Shown here piece after piece: positions 23,601 through 36,089 of a DNA stretch of 64,000 bases. Below the pieces are notes generated by a model. That model was given only the letters and a program-made list of their open reading frames with translations, was not told the origin of the DNA and did no database searches. Each line of letters begins with the position of its first letter. Position 1 is the stretch's first letter. Source of the stretch: Rutidosis leptorrhynchoides (lineage: Eukaryota > Streptophyta > Magnoliopsida > Asterales > Asteraceae); the NCBI RefSeq assembly GCF_046630445.1, contig NC_092334.1, positions 110,851,001-110,915,000 on the forward strand, given 5' to 3'. The translations under genes and the position numbers were made by a program.

Positions 23601-26253
23601 CTTCTTCTTTTAGCATTTGAATTTCTTCTGTTGTTGGTTCATATCCATTAGCTATAAGTGTAGCTAACATTTCAGCTTCATCAATTAGTTCATTACCTTC
23701 TCCTAAAGAACATTCTCCTGTTCCTTGTAATTCTGAAAATTCTTCTAATAATTCTGCATGTGCATCTATAGTTTGAATATAATAACATGTATCATCTGCA
23801 GATTGTGGTTGTTGCATTGCTCTATCAACTGAAAAGGTAACACTCTCATCCTCTATACTTAGGGTCAGTTTCTTTCCGAACACGTCTATCATTGCTTTAG
23901 CCGTGTTTAAGAATGGTCTTCCTAATATGAGAGGAACTTGAGAATCTTCTTCCATGTCCAGAACAACAAAATCTACTGGAAATACTAAAGTACCAACTTT
24001 AACTAGCATGTTCTCCATTATCCCTCTAGGATATTTTATTGATCTATCGGCTAGTTGTATGCTTATTCTTGTTGGTTTCAATTCTCCTAGGTCTAGTTTA
24101 GCGTATAGTGAATACGGCATTAGATTTATACTAGCACCTAAGTCTGCCAATGCTTCTATTGAACTAAGACTTCCCAGAAAACATGGAATTGTGAAACTTC
24201 CTGGATCAGATAGTTTTTCTGGTATCTTATTCAACAGCACTGCTGAACAATTAGCATTCATAGTAACAGCCGAGAGTTCTTCCATTTTCTTTCTATTTGA
24301 AATTAGATCTTTCAAGAATTTAGCATATCTAGGCATTCCTGAAATCACATCAATGAAAGGAAGATTTACATTTATCTGTTTAAACATATCCAAGAATTTG
24401 GATTGCTCGGCTTCAAGTTTCTCTTTCTTCATTTTACTCGGATAAGGAAGTGGTGGTTGGTATGGTTTAACATAAGGTTTAGCCTTAACTGTGTTATCTT
24501 CATTAACCTTTTCAACTACCGGTTCTTTTTCCTTATCTTGATCAGGTTGTGGTTCTTGTGGAGTAGGAATAGCTTCATCAGAAGTTACAGGTATTTCAGG
24601 TGGTTTAAGTGTTGTACCACTTCTTGTGGTAATAGCTTTAGCTGTTTCATTCTGGGGGTTAGCATTTGTATCACTAGGTAGACTTTTCGGTTTTCTTTCA
24701 CCTATTAACCTTGCTAGGTTACTTACTTCTTGTTCCAGATTTTGAATAGAAGCTTGTTGATTTCTAAATGCTTGAGCATTTTGTTCATTGGTTTGTTTTT
24801 GAGATGTGAAAAACTGCGTTTGAGTTTCAGCTAGCTTCGTCATCATATCTTCTAAATTCGGCTTTTTATCATCGGTTTGTTGTGGTGGTTTGTTTTGAAA
24901 ATTAGGTCTTTGCTGATTATAAGTATTATTGGATACTTGTTGATTGCTAGGACCTTGTTGGTTGTTGTATGGAATATTTCTGTTATAATTCTGGTTTTGA
25001 TTGTAAATAGGTCTTGGCGGTTCATAATTATTCTGATAATTATTTCCAGGCCTTTGGTTTATGTATGAAATATTCTCTCTTTGTTCCATTGTTAATTCAA
25101 TACTGAGACAATCTTTTGTCAAATGTGGTCCTCCACACTGCTCACAACTAATTCGTATCGAGTGAATATCTTTAGTCATCTTTTCCATTCGTCTCTCCAC
25201 AGCATCTATCTTTGCGGAAATGGAATCTAAGTCATGGCTAGAATCGGCTCTAGCTGCTTTAGATGATCTAACGATATCTTTTTCTTGGTGCCACTCATGT
25301 GAGTGGGAAGCAGTGTTATCAATAATTTTGTAAGCATCAGTTTCGGTTTTCTTCATAATAGAACCACCAGCTGCTATATCTATGTCTTTCCTTGTAGTGA
25401 TGTCGCATCCTTGGTAGAATATTTGTACTATTTGACAGGTGTCTAAACCATGTTGCGGACATCCTCTTAACAACTTTCCATATCTTGTCCATGCCTCATA
25501 TAGAGTTTCATTTGGTTTCTGTGTGAACGTAACAATTTCTGCTTGAAGTCTTACGGCTTTAGATGCAGGAAAGAATTGTTTAAGAAATTTGTCAACTAAA
25601 ACATCCCATGTATCAATCGCCCCTTCAGGTAACGATTCCAACCAATCTTTGGCTTCTCCCTTTAAAGTCCAGGGAAATAACATGAGATATATCTGTTCAT
25701 CCTCCACTTCTTGGATTTTAAATAGTGTGCAGATCCTATTAAAGGTACGTAAATGTTCATTTGGATCTTCCTTCGGCGCACCACTAAATTGGCATTGATT
25801 AGTTACCATGTGTAGAATTTGTCCTTTGATTTCATAATCTGGCGCATTAATGTCTGGATGAGTAATTGCGTGACCTTGGCCAGTGCGTTTAGCTCTCATT
25901 CGGTCTTCCATACTTAAAGGTTCCAGATTCTCCATAATTGAATTTGTTGAATCGGAATCACTAGAGGATTCTGATTTAATGGTTCGTTCCTCAACAATCT
26001 CTGTTTGAATGATTGGTGGTTCCGGAGGAAAGTTTAGTGGTTCAGGATCTACGAATCGTTCCTGAATATTCTCCGGATTCTCAATTGTGAGGTCGGGTTC
26101 AAAAAATGGATTATCGGAAATTTGAACTGAAGTACTTGGTCGACTGGATGACGATTCTAAAGAAAAATCAACGGCAGTAATATTTGCTAAATGTCTTGAT
26201 CTAGTTACAGGTGGTGAACGTACAAAAGGTGGTGAACGTCTTGCTCGGTGCAT
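20651..26253 (-). pseudogene. element B gag-pol polyprotein, Athila-like, broken by one stop and one frameshift
   Basis: The main frame runs 26253-21670 (1,527 codons). Domains in order: gag with capsid-like region and a knuckle CEQCGGPHLTKDC near residue 371 (CX2CX3HX4C); a Gln/Asn/Pro-rich linker; aspartic protease with ADLGAS near 700; reverse transcriptase with VFMDDFSVFG near 1144; RNase H with CDAS near 1293 and YTDHSALRY near 1362; and the start of the integrase zinc finger (H...H near 1503). A TGA at 21670-21672 interrupts the zinc finger, and the same frame resumes with its Cys pair and the catalytic core (Asp near 21535, Asp near 21350, Glu near 21265). A one-base frame change at about 20834-20836 shifts the last 60 codons, which end at 20651. 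Domain order protease-RT-RNase H-integrase is Ty3/gypsy. Confidence 0.93.
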
Positions 26254-27405
26254 TCACTGAATATCCTATTAGTTTTAAAAAGGAAAGAAAAATTATAATA
26301 AGTTATCCAATCAATAGACTTTTCTGATTTTGCCCACGTTTTGAATAGCCAAAAGATGCAGCAGAGGGGCAGGATTCATTTGGTCTCAATATAATTGAGG
26401 ACTGTTTGGCTCCAATAACCCGGTCCACGTACAAATCCAACTATTACTACGAACCAGAAAATTTTGATATCTATCAATTTAACCACTTAAAATAAATTTT
26501 CGTAATTTTAAGAAATTTAGATAAGAAGTAGAATAAAAATCTATGTCCTAAAACTAGAATAGCGAGAAATAAGAAAGAAAAAGAGTTCGTCGAAAAAGGT
26601 CGAAAAAGAAAAATGGTTGAAAAATAAAAGGTGACGAAAAAATAAAAGAAACTTATAAAACTTAAAAATACTTGACTAACCTAACCTTATTACTACAACT
26701 AACTTAAAATTATAATCGCAAATTGAGATTACTAATTGGAATGATAATTGATATATAGGTAAAAGTCGTCTAAAAATATTAAAGCTTACAGGAAAACTAA
26801 ATCCCAAATGGAAATAACTTAAAAAGAAACTAAAACTTAAAAAGGTGTCGCAAAATTCTAAAGCACCTAAATCTTAGTCTAAAGAAAAAGCACTTAAGGA
26901 ATTCTACGGCAAAGCCTAAAAATCTAGAAGTAAAAATAACTATGGCAAAAACTATGTTTAAAACTAAATATGAGCTAAAAATACAAATATTATGCTAAAA
27001 CAATTAAAAAGGGATAAAATATAAAAATATACAAAAAGTTGTAAAAAGTACAATTTTTATAAAAATATTATTTTTATATTATTTATTTATTAAAACTATT
27101 AATTTTATAATTTAATTAAACTAATTTAAACTAAATACATAAATTAAATAAAAAGTAAAAGTTAAAATAAAACTAATAATAATAATAATAATAATTAGGG
27201 TTAAATAATAATAATAATTAATAATTACCCGTAATTAATGCTGAATTAGGGTTCTGTCGCGTGTCAGAAAAGCTCCGCGAGTCGCGGTAATCGATGCAGC
27301 AAACCCCGTGAGTCGCGGGGTTCAAAATTCAACTGACAGGTTTAAAATTCGACGCGTTTTTTTTTTTTTTTTTTATTAGCGTTGCGCTTCCGGCGTTTAA
27401 GAGTT
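26254..27405 (-). other. element B 5' leader
   Basis: About 1.15 kb between primer site and gag start, A-rich on the + strand, with an (AAT)n run near 27177-27220. Two GC-rich dyads occur near 27272 and 27306 (CTCCGCGAGTCGCGG and CCCCGTGAGTCGCGGGG). No ORF is supported. Confidence 0.75.
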
Positions 27406-27423
27406 TCCCCCGCAGCGGCGCCA
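27406..27423 (-). other. primer binding site of element B (tRNA-Asp-like)
   Basis: On the - strand TGGCGCCGCTGCGGGGGA lies 9 bases inside the 5' LTR. It matches the 3' end of plant tRNA-Asp at all but about two positions, the primer usual for Athila elements. The tRNA sequence is recalled, not checked. Confidence 0.75.
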
Positions 27424-27432
27424 AAAATAACT

Positions 27433-29382
27433 TGATGTTTCGCGAGGTGTATATAAAATAGCTATTATTTTTACAAGGAAATACTATTAAATACGATACA
27501 ATTTTACACAAGATATTTATTTATTTAGAGAATGGATATACTTAAACCTTGCTACAACACTTATAGGCAGTGTACCTAATCGTACAGTAGTATAGTTTTT
27601 AGTAAGTCCGGTTCGTTCCACAGGGAATCTTTTTAAACAAAGCTTAACGCTATATTAGTCTACTTTTATAAAAATACAAATATATATATAAGTAATATTA
27701 TTATTATAAAGGGGGGTTTTTACCGTTTAATGACCGGTTTGTCGATTTTAAAACTTTAGTCGCAGTTAAAACCAAATGTAAAGTATTAAAAATAAATACA
27801 AGACTTAAATTAAAGCATAAAATAAACTTGCGATAATTAAAAAGTACGATAATTAAAAGTGCAATTAAATACAATAACAATAAAAATGCGATAATTAGAA
27901 GTGCAATTAAATATAAAATAAAGGAAATTAAATATGAAATAAAAGAATTATGCTTATTTAAACTTCCGTAATCATGATGTTTGACGTGTTGATTTTAGTT
28001 TTATGCCCATGGGTTAATTGTCCTTTGTCCTGGATTATTTAATATGTCCATACGGATTTGTCCATAATAGTCCATCAGTCATAAATATAAAGAGCGAAAG
28101 CCTTCGTCAAATTATTCTTATTCCCGAAGTCAAATATTCCAACTAATTGGGGATTCGAATTGTAACAAGGTTTTAATACTTTGTTTAATGAATACACCAG
28201 GTTATCGACTGCGTGTAAACCAAGGTTTTACTACTTTGTTAACAATTACACCAATTACCCTTGAATGTAATCCACCCCTTTTTTAATGAGTCCATTGACT
28301 ATTAATCCATCCCCGTGTTCGGTCAAATGAACAATAATTCGTACTTATAAATATCCCGCCCATCGTGTCCGATTAAGCGTATGTGGTAATTTATAGGGAC
28401 GCCCAATTGTAAATCTTCATATTAACATTAACAAACTATCATTTAGTTAAACAAATATAAAGCCCATTAATAGCCCATAGTCTAATTTCCACAAGTGTCG
28501 TTCTTTTGTCCAAACCCCAATTATGGTACAAAGCCCAATTACCCAATTTTAGTAATTAGCCCAACATCATGATTACTTCGGATTAAATAAGCATAATAAT
28601 AACTTAGCTACGAGACATTAATGAAAAAAGGTTGAACATAACTTACAATGATTAAAAATAGCGTAGCGTTACACGGACAGAATTTCGACTTACACCCTTA
28701 CAACATTCGCTAACGTACCCTTATTATTAGGATTAAAATTAAAATTAAAATTAAAATATAAATTATATATATATATTTTACGTATATAGATGGAGAGATT
28801 GATATATGATGATGAAAAATGCTCAGAATTCGGTTGGCTTTATAGGGAGTTTCAAAACTTGGGGCTCCGCGACTCGCGGCATTTTTGGCCTTCAAGCTCC
28901 GCGAGTCGCGGAGATTGAAATTACAGCTCAGTCCCTTTTGGAGTCTTTCTTGCCGACGGTTTTAAATATTAATATAATATATATATAATTTTTAAGAATT
29001 ATTTATATATTATATTATATTTATGTGCATAGTTGACTTGTAATTTTTAGTCCGTTGCGTCGAGCGTTGAGAGTTGACTTATGTCCCGGTTCCGGATTTT
29101 CGAACGTCCTTGCGTACAATTTAATATCTTGTACTTTGCGTTTTGAATCTTGTACTCTTGTAATTTCGAGACGTTTCTTATCAATAATTGGAACCTCTTT
29201 GATTGTCTTTTGTACTTTTGAGCTTTTTGGTCGTTTGCGTCTTCAATTCGTCGAATCTGTCTTTTGTCTTCACCTTTTATTATTTAAACGAATATCACTT
29301 GTAAATAGAACAATTGCAACTAAAAGCTTGTCTTTCTTGAGGAATAATGCTATGAAATATATGTTCGTTTTTAGCATTATCA
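27433..29382 (-). repeat. element B LTR2 (middle LTR)
   Basis: 1,950 bp, TG...CA ends, nearly identical to LTR1. It is flanked on the left by the primer site and on the right by a second copy of the sequence that borders LTR1, so it is a shared middle LTR and not an element end. Confidence 0.95.
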
Positions 29383-31740
29383 AATATTCCCACACTTGAG
29401 CGTTGCTTGTCCTCAAGCAATATCGTCTTGAAATACTAGAATCACTTCTTTATTCTTCACACTTTGTACATCGGTGATTTCTATATGGCGGTATAAACAA
29501 TGGTAGTAACGATATGGTTTACAGTCCCACATGACTATAAAAATTTAGATCCATTAAGGAAATTGGATCTTTATGAAAACATTTGATCTTTTGAAAATTA
29601 AATCTAGTTTTTATCCTAGATAAGTTTTCCGGAATAACCCTTTACCGGTGTTTGCAAAATATTTTTGTGGGTTTGGTGAGTTTCAGATTTGAAAATTTTA
29701 GCTCAAAACTTATGGTTTTGTGTCACCCACTTGCTAACCTTGTATTTGAAAAGCAACACGTCCAGTTTACTTCTCCCGTATATTATCTTTCGGTAAACTA
29801 CGGTTGTAAAGGTAAGCGTTGAACAAGCAACTGTTAAGGCAATATCCCCTGACATGCTTTTAATTATGGTCTACAACGTGTCGGACGCAATTACCATCCT
29901 TGGTAGGAGCAATAGTAAAGCTCACCCTTATGATTTTTCGGTCTGGCACAAGGTCCTGTCTTTGACCATGCTATGCAACCACCGTTCTTACGGTTGACAC
30001 CCGATTTAGTTCAGGTTACCTAATGAATTCCAGGTGAATTCCTAGGATTTTACGTTCAATGGTAATGAATGCATTGAAAATAGGGTTTTCAGAAAACAAA
30101 TCGGTTTGTAATTTTGATCAAAATATTTTCTCGTTCAAGCTCGAGTTTAGATATCATTGAATTCCATGAGTTTGAATTCTCAATCTTTAAGGTCAATCTC
30201 TAGGATTGAGTAATATCAGGCTTAAAAGCTGATTTTTGATCTTTTAAGGAGATTATCCTTTCTGGGGATCTGATTTATTAGTCTTATCCAGCTAATTTGC
30301 ATGGTTCCCCCCCATTGTACGAGATAAATCCTTCTCATGGTTAGGATAAATCTGACCTCTTGGCGACCCTGTTCAATGCTGAGGTCCGTGGATTTCCTGC
30401 TGATTTTAGTGATGACTTTTCTAGATTTTTCGTCAACCTACAGCTGGTCTGGACGACAACTTCATGACCTAAATCAAGAAGCGCGTGTCTTTTTCAGAAG
30501 ACTTTACTTCCTTTTAATGATGGAATTGATTCATCGTGTAGATCCATCTCTTCTTTTCTTTCATCGGGTAAAACAGTTTAGTTTAGTCCAAAGCAAAAGT
30601 ATTTTCAGTTATTTGTTACAGATATATGTGACATATGTTTAAGATAACTTGGTAAATTTTCCCACACTTGGCTTTTATTTTCCTTTTTATCGTCCTCTAT
30701 TCCATTTTAAATGAATTTTAACATTTTGGTTTGTTTCTCAATTTATGTCCTTTCCGAGGTAACAATAATTTCGGTGTTAAAACCTAGTTTTATCGTTCAT
30801 AAATATGTATAAACATGAATTTGAGTTCATTTAATTGAAAATTTTGAAAAATTTTACTAGAATTGGGTAGTCAGTATATGAGACTAGGGCTGTTCTTTAT
30901 TATCAGAGAGCACTAGATTCTAATACAACTACTGCTTTACTAGTATTTTTAATGGTAACCAAGTGTATAAAGTAAAAATTTTAAAATCCGAAAGAATTTA
31001 ACCCCTTCCCACACTTAAGATCTTGCAATGCCCTCATTTGCAAGAAATCAGTAACAATTTAAATTATTGAGGGTGATTTGTGTGAAAATGATTAAATTTT
31101 ACCAAAGTTTCCAAACATATTGGCGTTTGTTTGCTGAATGATAAATGGTGCACATCATTTGTTCATTCCGTCTTGTTGTTATTTCACATATATTTTGCAT
31201 CTTGTCGTCAAAATTAGTTGCTTTTGCTGAACTTAATGCCAGTCTTTGAAAATGCGTTGTTTTACCCTGTTGTGTACATAAGATAAACTGCAAACATATA
31301 TACATATTTTTGAAGTTTGGTATATTACCCCACATTCAAAAATTATTAAAATCTAAGAATAAAAGTTAGAAAATTATAAAAACTATTACAATATTAACAT
31401 AAGTATTAAACGTATCAACATTACAAATTACAAAATAAATAAAACTAAGTAGACTAGGGATGATATTGATACCAATAGGGGTTCCAAGCATAACCATAGG
31501 TGCTATAAAATGCTTCGGCAGGGTTATACGTAGGATACGGTGGCTGCATCTCTATAGACCAGGGAGGGAATATGGGTTTTGGTGTAGGAATATAGTTTCT
31601 ACCTATATGTTGGCAATGAGCTATGATTTGGTTCTGATGAACTTGCCAATCTTCAAATGCTCTCTGTCTAGCATTTTCATACTCCTGTGAAGCTATAAAC
31701 CTTTGCATTTCTTGCATCTCATTTCCCCCTCCTACATTAC
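29383..31740 (-). repeat. partial second internal region of element B
   Basis: This is a copy of 14830-17188, more than 98% alike by eye. It stops inside the env-position ORF, where it joins LTR sequence. The joint lies at a four-base CTTG (31741-31744) present in both parents (17189-17192 and 14485-14488). Confidence 0.93.
31454..31740 (-). pseudogene. C-terminal fragment of the Athila env-position ORF (duplicate copy)
   Basis: About 87 codons equal to the tail of the copy at 16902-17261 with a few substitutions. The 5' part is missing because of the deletion joint at 31741-31744. It has no start of its own. Confidence 0.85.
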
Positions 31741-32086
31741 CTTGTAATTTTTAGTCCGTTGTGTCGAGCGTTGAGAGTTGACTCATGTCCCGGTTCCGGA
31801 TTTTCGAACGTCCTTGCGTACAATTTAATATCTTGTACTTTGCGTTTTGAATCTTGTACTCTTGTAATTTCGAGACGTTTCTTATCAATAATTGGAACCT
31901 CTTTGATTGTCTTTTGTACTTTTGAGCTTTTTGGTCGTTTGCGTCTTCAATTCGTCGAATCTGTCTTTTGTCTTCACCTTTTATTATTTAAACGAATATC
32001 ACTTGTAAATAGAACAATTGCAACTAAAAGCTTGTCTTTCTTGAGGAATAATGCTATGAAATATATGTTCGTTTTTAGCATTATCA
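31741..32086 (-). repeat. element B LTR3, truncated
   Basis: Matches the last 345 bases of LTR1 (14485-14829) and ends in AGCATTATCA directly before the CTAAC target copy. Only the terminal part survives. Confidence 0.93.
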
Positions 32087-32091
32087 CTAAC

Positions 32092-33381
32092 TAACCCACC
32101 CAAAACATTAGTGTGCTCAAGAACACTCCAATCACAGCAAACAAGTCGTGACTTACAGCCATAAATCAACTTGTAGCTTTAATCCGTTCAAAAACATGTT
32201 TTAGTCATACCGGGTGAACCGTGGCTCGGATTTCGATGATCCAAACATGAAAGTTCATCCCATCATCAATCTTAATACACTAGTACACCCTAAAGACTCC
32301 AAAGATGATCAAAAAGTCGGACCATACATGTACCAATTCGTTTTCACAATTTAATCTCAACAAAACACCATTTTAAGCATAACTAGAGCTCCGGGAATCG
32401 AAATGACATGAATCCGGAGTCTAAAATTAATGTCTTGATGAGAGGAACTAATCTAAACACTTTAATTTCACTTTTATATCAGTTATATATACAGAAAACA
32501 ACAATCAAACCGCTGTCCCAAAACAATCAAACCGAAAACATATATAATCGAGCATTTCTACGCATACAATCAACAATACAATAACATATAAGCATCATAC
32601 TATCATTTTAACTTATAAAAATAGAAAAATTAAAGAAAAATTAAAAATCTAGGGTTAGGGTTTATACCCTAATCAAGAATTGAAGGATATGAACGCGTAG
32701 AGAACGAGATGTAGAATCCGGAAACGACGAAAGCCCTTTGATTTGAGTGCTTGATTGAAGAAAATGATGATGTTTCTGAATGGTGGTCATTCTAAACAAG
32801 AAAAGGAGAAGAGAGGAATGTTAAAATGAAAGCTAGGGTTAAAATGAGGAGTATTTTTGGTGTTTTAATCAAATGAATCACTATTTAGAAGAAATGGCAA
32901 AACCACCCCCTTCCCTTGACAATTTTCGGCTGAAATATGATGGGTGGGCCCCAATTGTGGGCCAAATTGATGCTAAGATTATTTTCTTGTGGCCCAAATG
33001 CCCGAACGAAACCCGAAACGCGAAAACACGACTACGCGATTGAAAATTCGGAGAGATATTAATTACGCGACGAAAAATATATATAAACACTATATATAAA
33101 TATATGACATTAAAATATCATATTTAAAATTATTAGGACTTAAAAATCCCAAAAGCTCGACCGTTGGTTTGAAAACCGAAAAGATTCGCCGGATAGAAAT
33201 CTGCGACACGTAGAAACGTATAACTTGAAATATGAATACAAATATTCATATAACACATATTAATTAATATATTATTACTAAAATAATAATATAGATCATA
33301 GAAATGACGTGGCACGAATAAAAATTAACGGTCGTTAAAAAATTAACAGTAAAAGATAACGGAAAAAGTAGGGTCGTTACA
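32092..33381 (-). repeat. element A left LTR, second part
   Basis: Continues 10822-12876 after element B and matches about 40316-41601. It ends CGTTACA, so the element-sense LTR begins TGTAACG. It contains the candidate promoter near 32661. Short frames here are LTR, not genes. Confidence 0.93.
32651..32674 (-). promoter_or_regulatory. candidate LTR promoter: TATA box overlapping a telo-box (element A left LTR)
   Basis: On the - strand the sequence reads GGGTATAAACCCTAACCCTA: a TATAAA (32661-32666) fused to the plant telo-box AAACCCTAA. The motif recurs in the right LTR of A (40881-40886) and in the LTRs of C (46443-46448, 54622-54627, 62804-62809). That conservation supports a role in transcription start, about 0.7 kb into the element-sense LTR. 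Confidence 0.5.
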
Positions 33382-33398
33382 GTACCTTCCCGTTACGG
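33382..33398 (-). other. polypurine tract of element A
   Basis: On the - strand ACGGGAAGGTAC directly precedes the 3' LTR. The same tract is found at 47165-47181 and 55345-55361 in element C. Confidence 0.65.
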
Positions 33399-33415
33399 AA
33401 ATTTCGTCCCGAAAT

Positions 33416-36089
33416 TTAAGCAGGTGCAGGGGTTGACTCAGTATCTGGGAACAAATGCGGGTACTTCTGCTTCAATTGATCTTCACGCTCCCAAGTGAAC
33501 TCGGGACCGCGTCTGGCGTTCCATCTAACTCGAACAATAGGAATTCTACTATGTTTGAGAGTCTTAACCTCCCGATCCATAATTTCAACAGGTTCCTCAA
33601 TAAAATGGAGTTGTTTATCAACATGAAGTTCATCAAGAAGAATGGCTTCATTGGCCTCGGCCAAACACTCCTTCAGATTCGATACATGAAAACGTTATGA
33701 AAAACGCTAAGCTCTTGTGGCAATTTCAAACGATAAGCCACGGGTCCAATTCTTTCGATAATCTCAAACGGTCCAACAAATCGAGGATTCAACTTTCCTC
33801 TCTTACCAAATTGTACCACACCCTTCAAGAGTGATACCTTTAACATGACAAGATCACCAACTTGAAATTCTAAATCTTTTCTTCTAACCTCGGCATAACT
33901 CTTTTGCCGACTCCTGGCGATTCTTAACCTTCCTTTGATCTATACGATCTTCTCGGTAGTCTCATGAATAATTTCTGGACCTGTGAGTTGAGCATCCCCA
34001 ACCTCATTCCAACAGATAGGATACCTACACTTTCTACCATACAGAGCTTTAAACGGTGCGGCTTTAATACTTGCATGATAACTGTTGTTATAAGAAAATT
34101 CAGCTAGCGGTAAATATTTATCCCACCCATTACCAAGATCAATAACACACGCTCGCAACATGTCTTCTAATGTTTGAATGGTCCTTTCACTCTGACCATC
34201 CGTCTGCGGATGATAAGCAGTGCTCATATCTAACTTAGTTCCCAAAGCTTCCTGTAAGGATCGTCAAAACCTTGATACAAATCGGCTGTTTCAGTCTGAA
34301 ATAATAGATACAGGAACACCATGTCTAGAAACAATCTCCTTCAAATACAAACGAGTAAGCTTCTCCATCGAATCCGTTTCCTTAATCGGCAAAAAGTGAG
34401 ATGACTTAGTGAGTCGGTCAACAATCACCCCAAATGGTATCATAACCACCCACAACTCTCGGTAATTTCGCAATAAGTCCATCGTAATACCTTCTCACTT
34501 CCACTCGGGAATCTCAGGTTGCACCAAAAGTCCAGACGGTTGTTGATGTTCAGCTTTAACCTTGGCACAGGTCAAACACTTAGCCACATACGTAGCCACG
34601 TCAGCTTTCAAATTAGACCACCAATACAGCTCCTTAAGATCATGATACATCTTTCCTGAACCAGGATGAATAGAGTACCTAGATTTATGAGCCTCATCTA
34701 AAACAAGTTGTCGCAGATCACCAAACTTCGGAACCCAAAGGCGTCCCGTAAAATACCGAGTACCATTGGTTCGTACCTCTAACTGTTTACTCAAGCCTCG
34801 GACCTTCCCCTTACAAAATTCTCCTCCTTCAAGGCTTCTTGTTGTGCCTCAAGAATCTGCCTTGCGAGGTTTGTTCGAATTGTCATATTCAAGGCTCTAA
34901 ACCTGCGAGGTTCAGCCCTTTCTTTACGACTTAACGTATCGGCCACAAAGTTGGCCTTTCTCGGATGATATAAAAGTTCACAATCATAATCATTCAACGT
35001 CTCAATCCATCTTCATTGCCTCATATTCAACTGTTTCTGATCAAGGATATGTTGAAGACTTTTGTGATCAGTGTACACAATACTTTTGACCCCATATAAG
35101 TAATGTCTCCAATTCTTGAGTACGAACACAGCAGCTCCCAATTCTACATCATGGGTTGTATATTTCTGTTCATGAATCTTCAACTGACGTGACGCGTAAG
35201 CAATGACTTTCTTTCGTTGCATCAAAACACAACCAAAGTCTTGACACGAAGCATCACAATAGATAACAAAATCATCATTACCCTCAGGTAGTGATAATAT
35301 CGGTGCAGAAGTTAACTTCTTCTTCAGAGTTTGAAAAGCAGACTCTTGTTCAGTCTTCCACTCGTACTTCTTCCCCTTATGCGTTAAAGCAGTTAGAGGT
35401 TTCGCTACTCGTGAAAAATCTTGAATGAACCTTCTATAATAGCCTGCTAATCCTAGAAACTTGCGAATTTGAGTAGGAGTTTTCGGAATTCCCCACTTTT
35501 CAATTGCCTCAATCTTGGCAGGATCAACTTGTATTTCCTGTTTACTAACAATATGTCCAAGGAATTGAACTTCTCTTAACCAGAAAGCACACTTAGAGAA
35601 CTTAGCGCACAACTCTTCTTTTCTCAATAAATCAAGCACTAACTTCAAATTTTTCTCGTGCTCTTCATCACTCTTGGAATAAATAAGGATGTCGTCGATG
35701 AAAACAATAACGAATTTGTCCAGATAGGGTATACACACACGGTTCATGAGGTCCATGAACATAGCAGGTGCGTTGGTTAATCCGAACGACATAACAAGAA
35801 ATTCATAGTGACCATAACGGGTACGGAAAGCGGCTTTCGGAATATCAGTTTCTTTAGCCCGCAGTTGGTGATAACCGAAACGAAGATCAATCTTAGAATA
35901 AACGGACGAACCTTGAAGTTGATCGAACAGATCATCAATTATCGGAAGAGGGTAACGATTCTTAACCGTAAGCTTGTTCAATTCACGATAATCAATGCAC
36001 ATCCGGAACGAACCATCATTCTTCTTAATAAACAAAACATGAGCTCCCCAAGGGGACGAACTGGGACGAATGAAATATAGTTGCAACAA
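33416..36089 (-). pseudogene. element A pol remnant: reverse transcriptase, RNase H, integrase, chromodomain-like end
   Basis: RT begins abruptly just before [15 protein letters not shown] and carries [10 protein letters not shown] (active-site DD), then RNase H ([10 protein letters not shown]). Integrase follows with an intact zinc finger ([22 protein letters not shown]), a VDRLTKS segment and [16 protein letters not shown], and the end is IVRVRWNARRGPEFTW (33416-33664), which resembles the chromovirus CR-type chromodomain. Breaks: an in-frame stop at 35013-35015, a frameshift near 34795 shared with element C, and further stops or shifts near 34485, 34260 and 33900. Gag, protease and the RT N-terminus are absent. 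The clade is Tekay-like by primer and domain order. Confidence 0.9.

Larger units (their letters stand above)
12872..32091 (-). mobile_element. element B: Athila-like Ty3/gypsy retrotransposon, three-LTR form
   Basis: The target duplication CTAAC lies at 12872-12876 and 32087-32091. Order on the + strand: LTR1 (12877-14829), internal region (14830-27432) with env-position ORF, small zinc-knuckle ORF and gag-pol all on the - strand, LTR2 (27433-29382), a partial second internal copy (29383-31740), and partial LTR3 (31741-32086). LTR ends are TG...CA on both strands. Removing the insertion and one CTAAC restores the uninterrupted target seen at 40312-40330 in the sister LTR. The FMDDF reverse transcriptase motif, tRNA-Asp-like primer site and env-position ORF place it with Athila. 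Confidence 0.93.

Noticed and set aside
22601..25798. + strand frames opposite element B gag-pol
   Set aside because: Antisense shadows of a clear polyprotein, with no independent motif.
28806..29399. + strand frames repeated in the LTRs of element B
   Set aside because: They lie in the LTR antisense to the element and repeat at 14254-14846 and 31759-32094 only because the LTR is repeated.
32881..33315. - strand frames in the LTRs of elements A and C
   Set aside because: Repeated with the LTR and changed by indels between copies; no motif. Treated as LTR.
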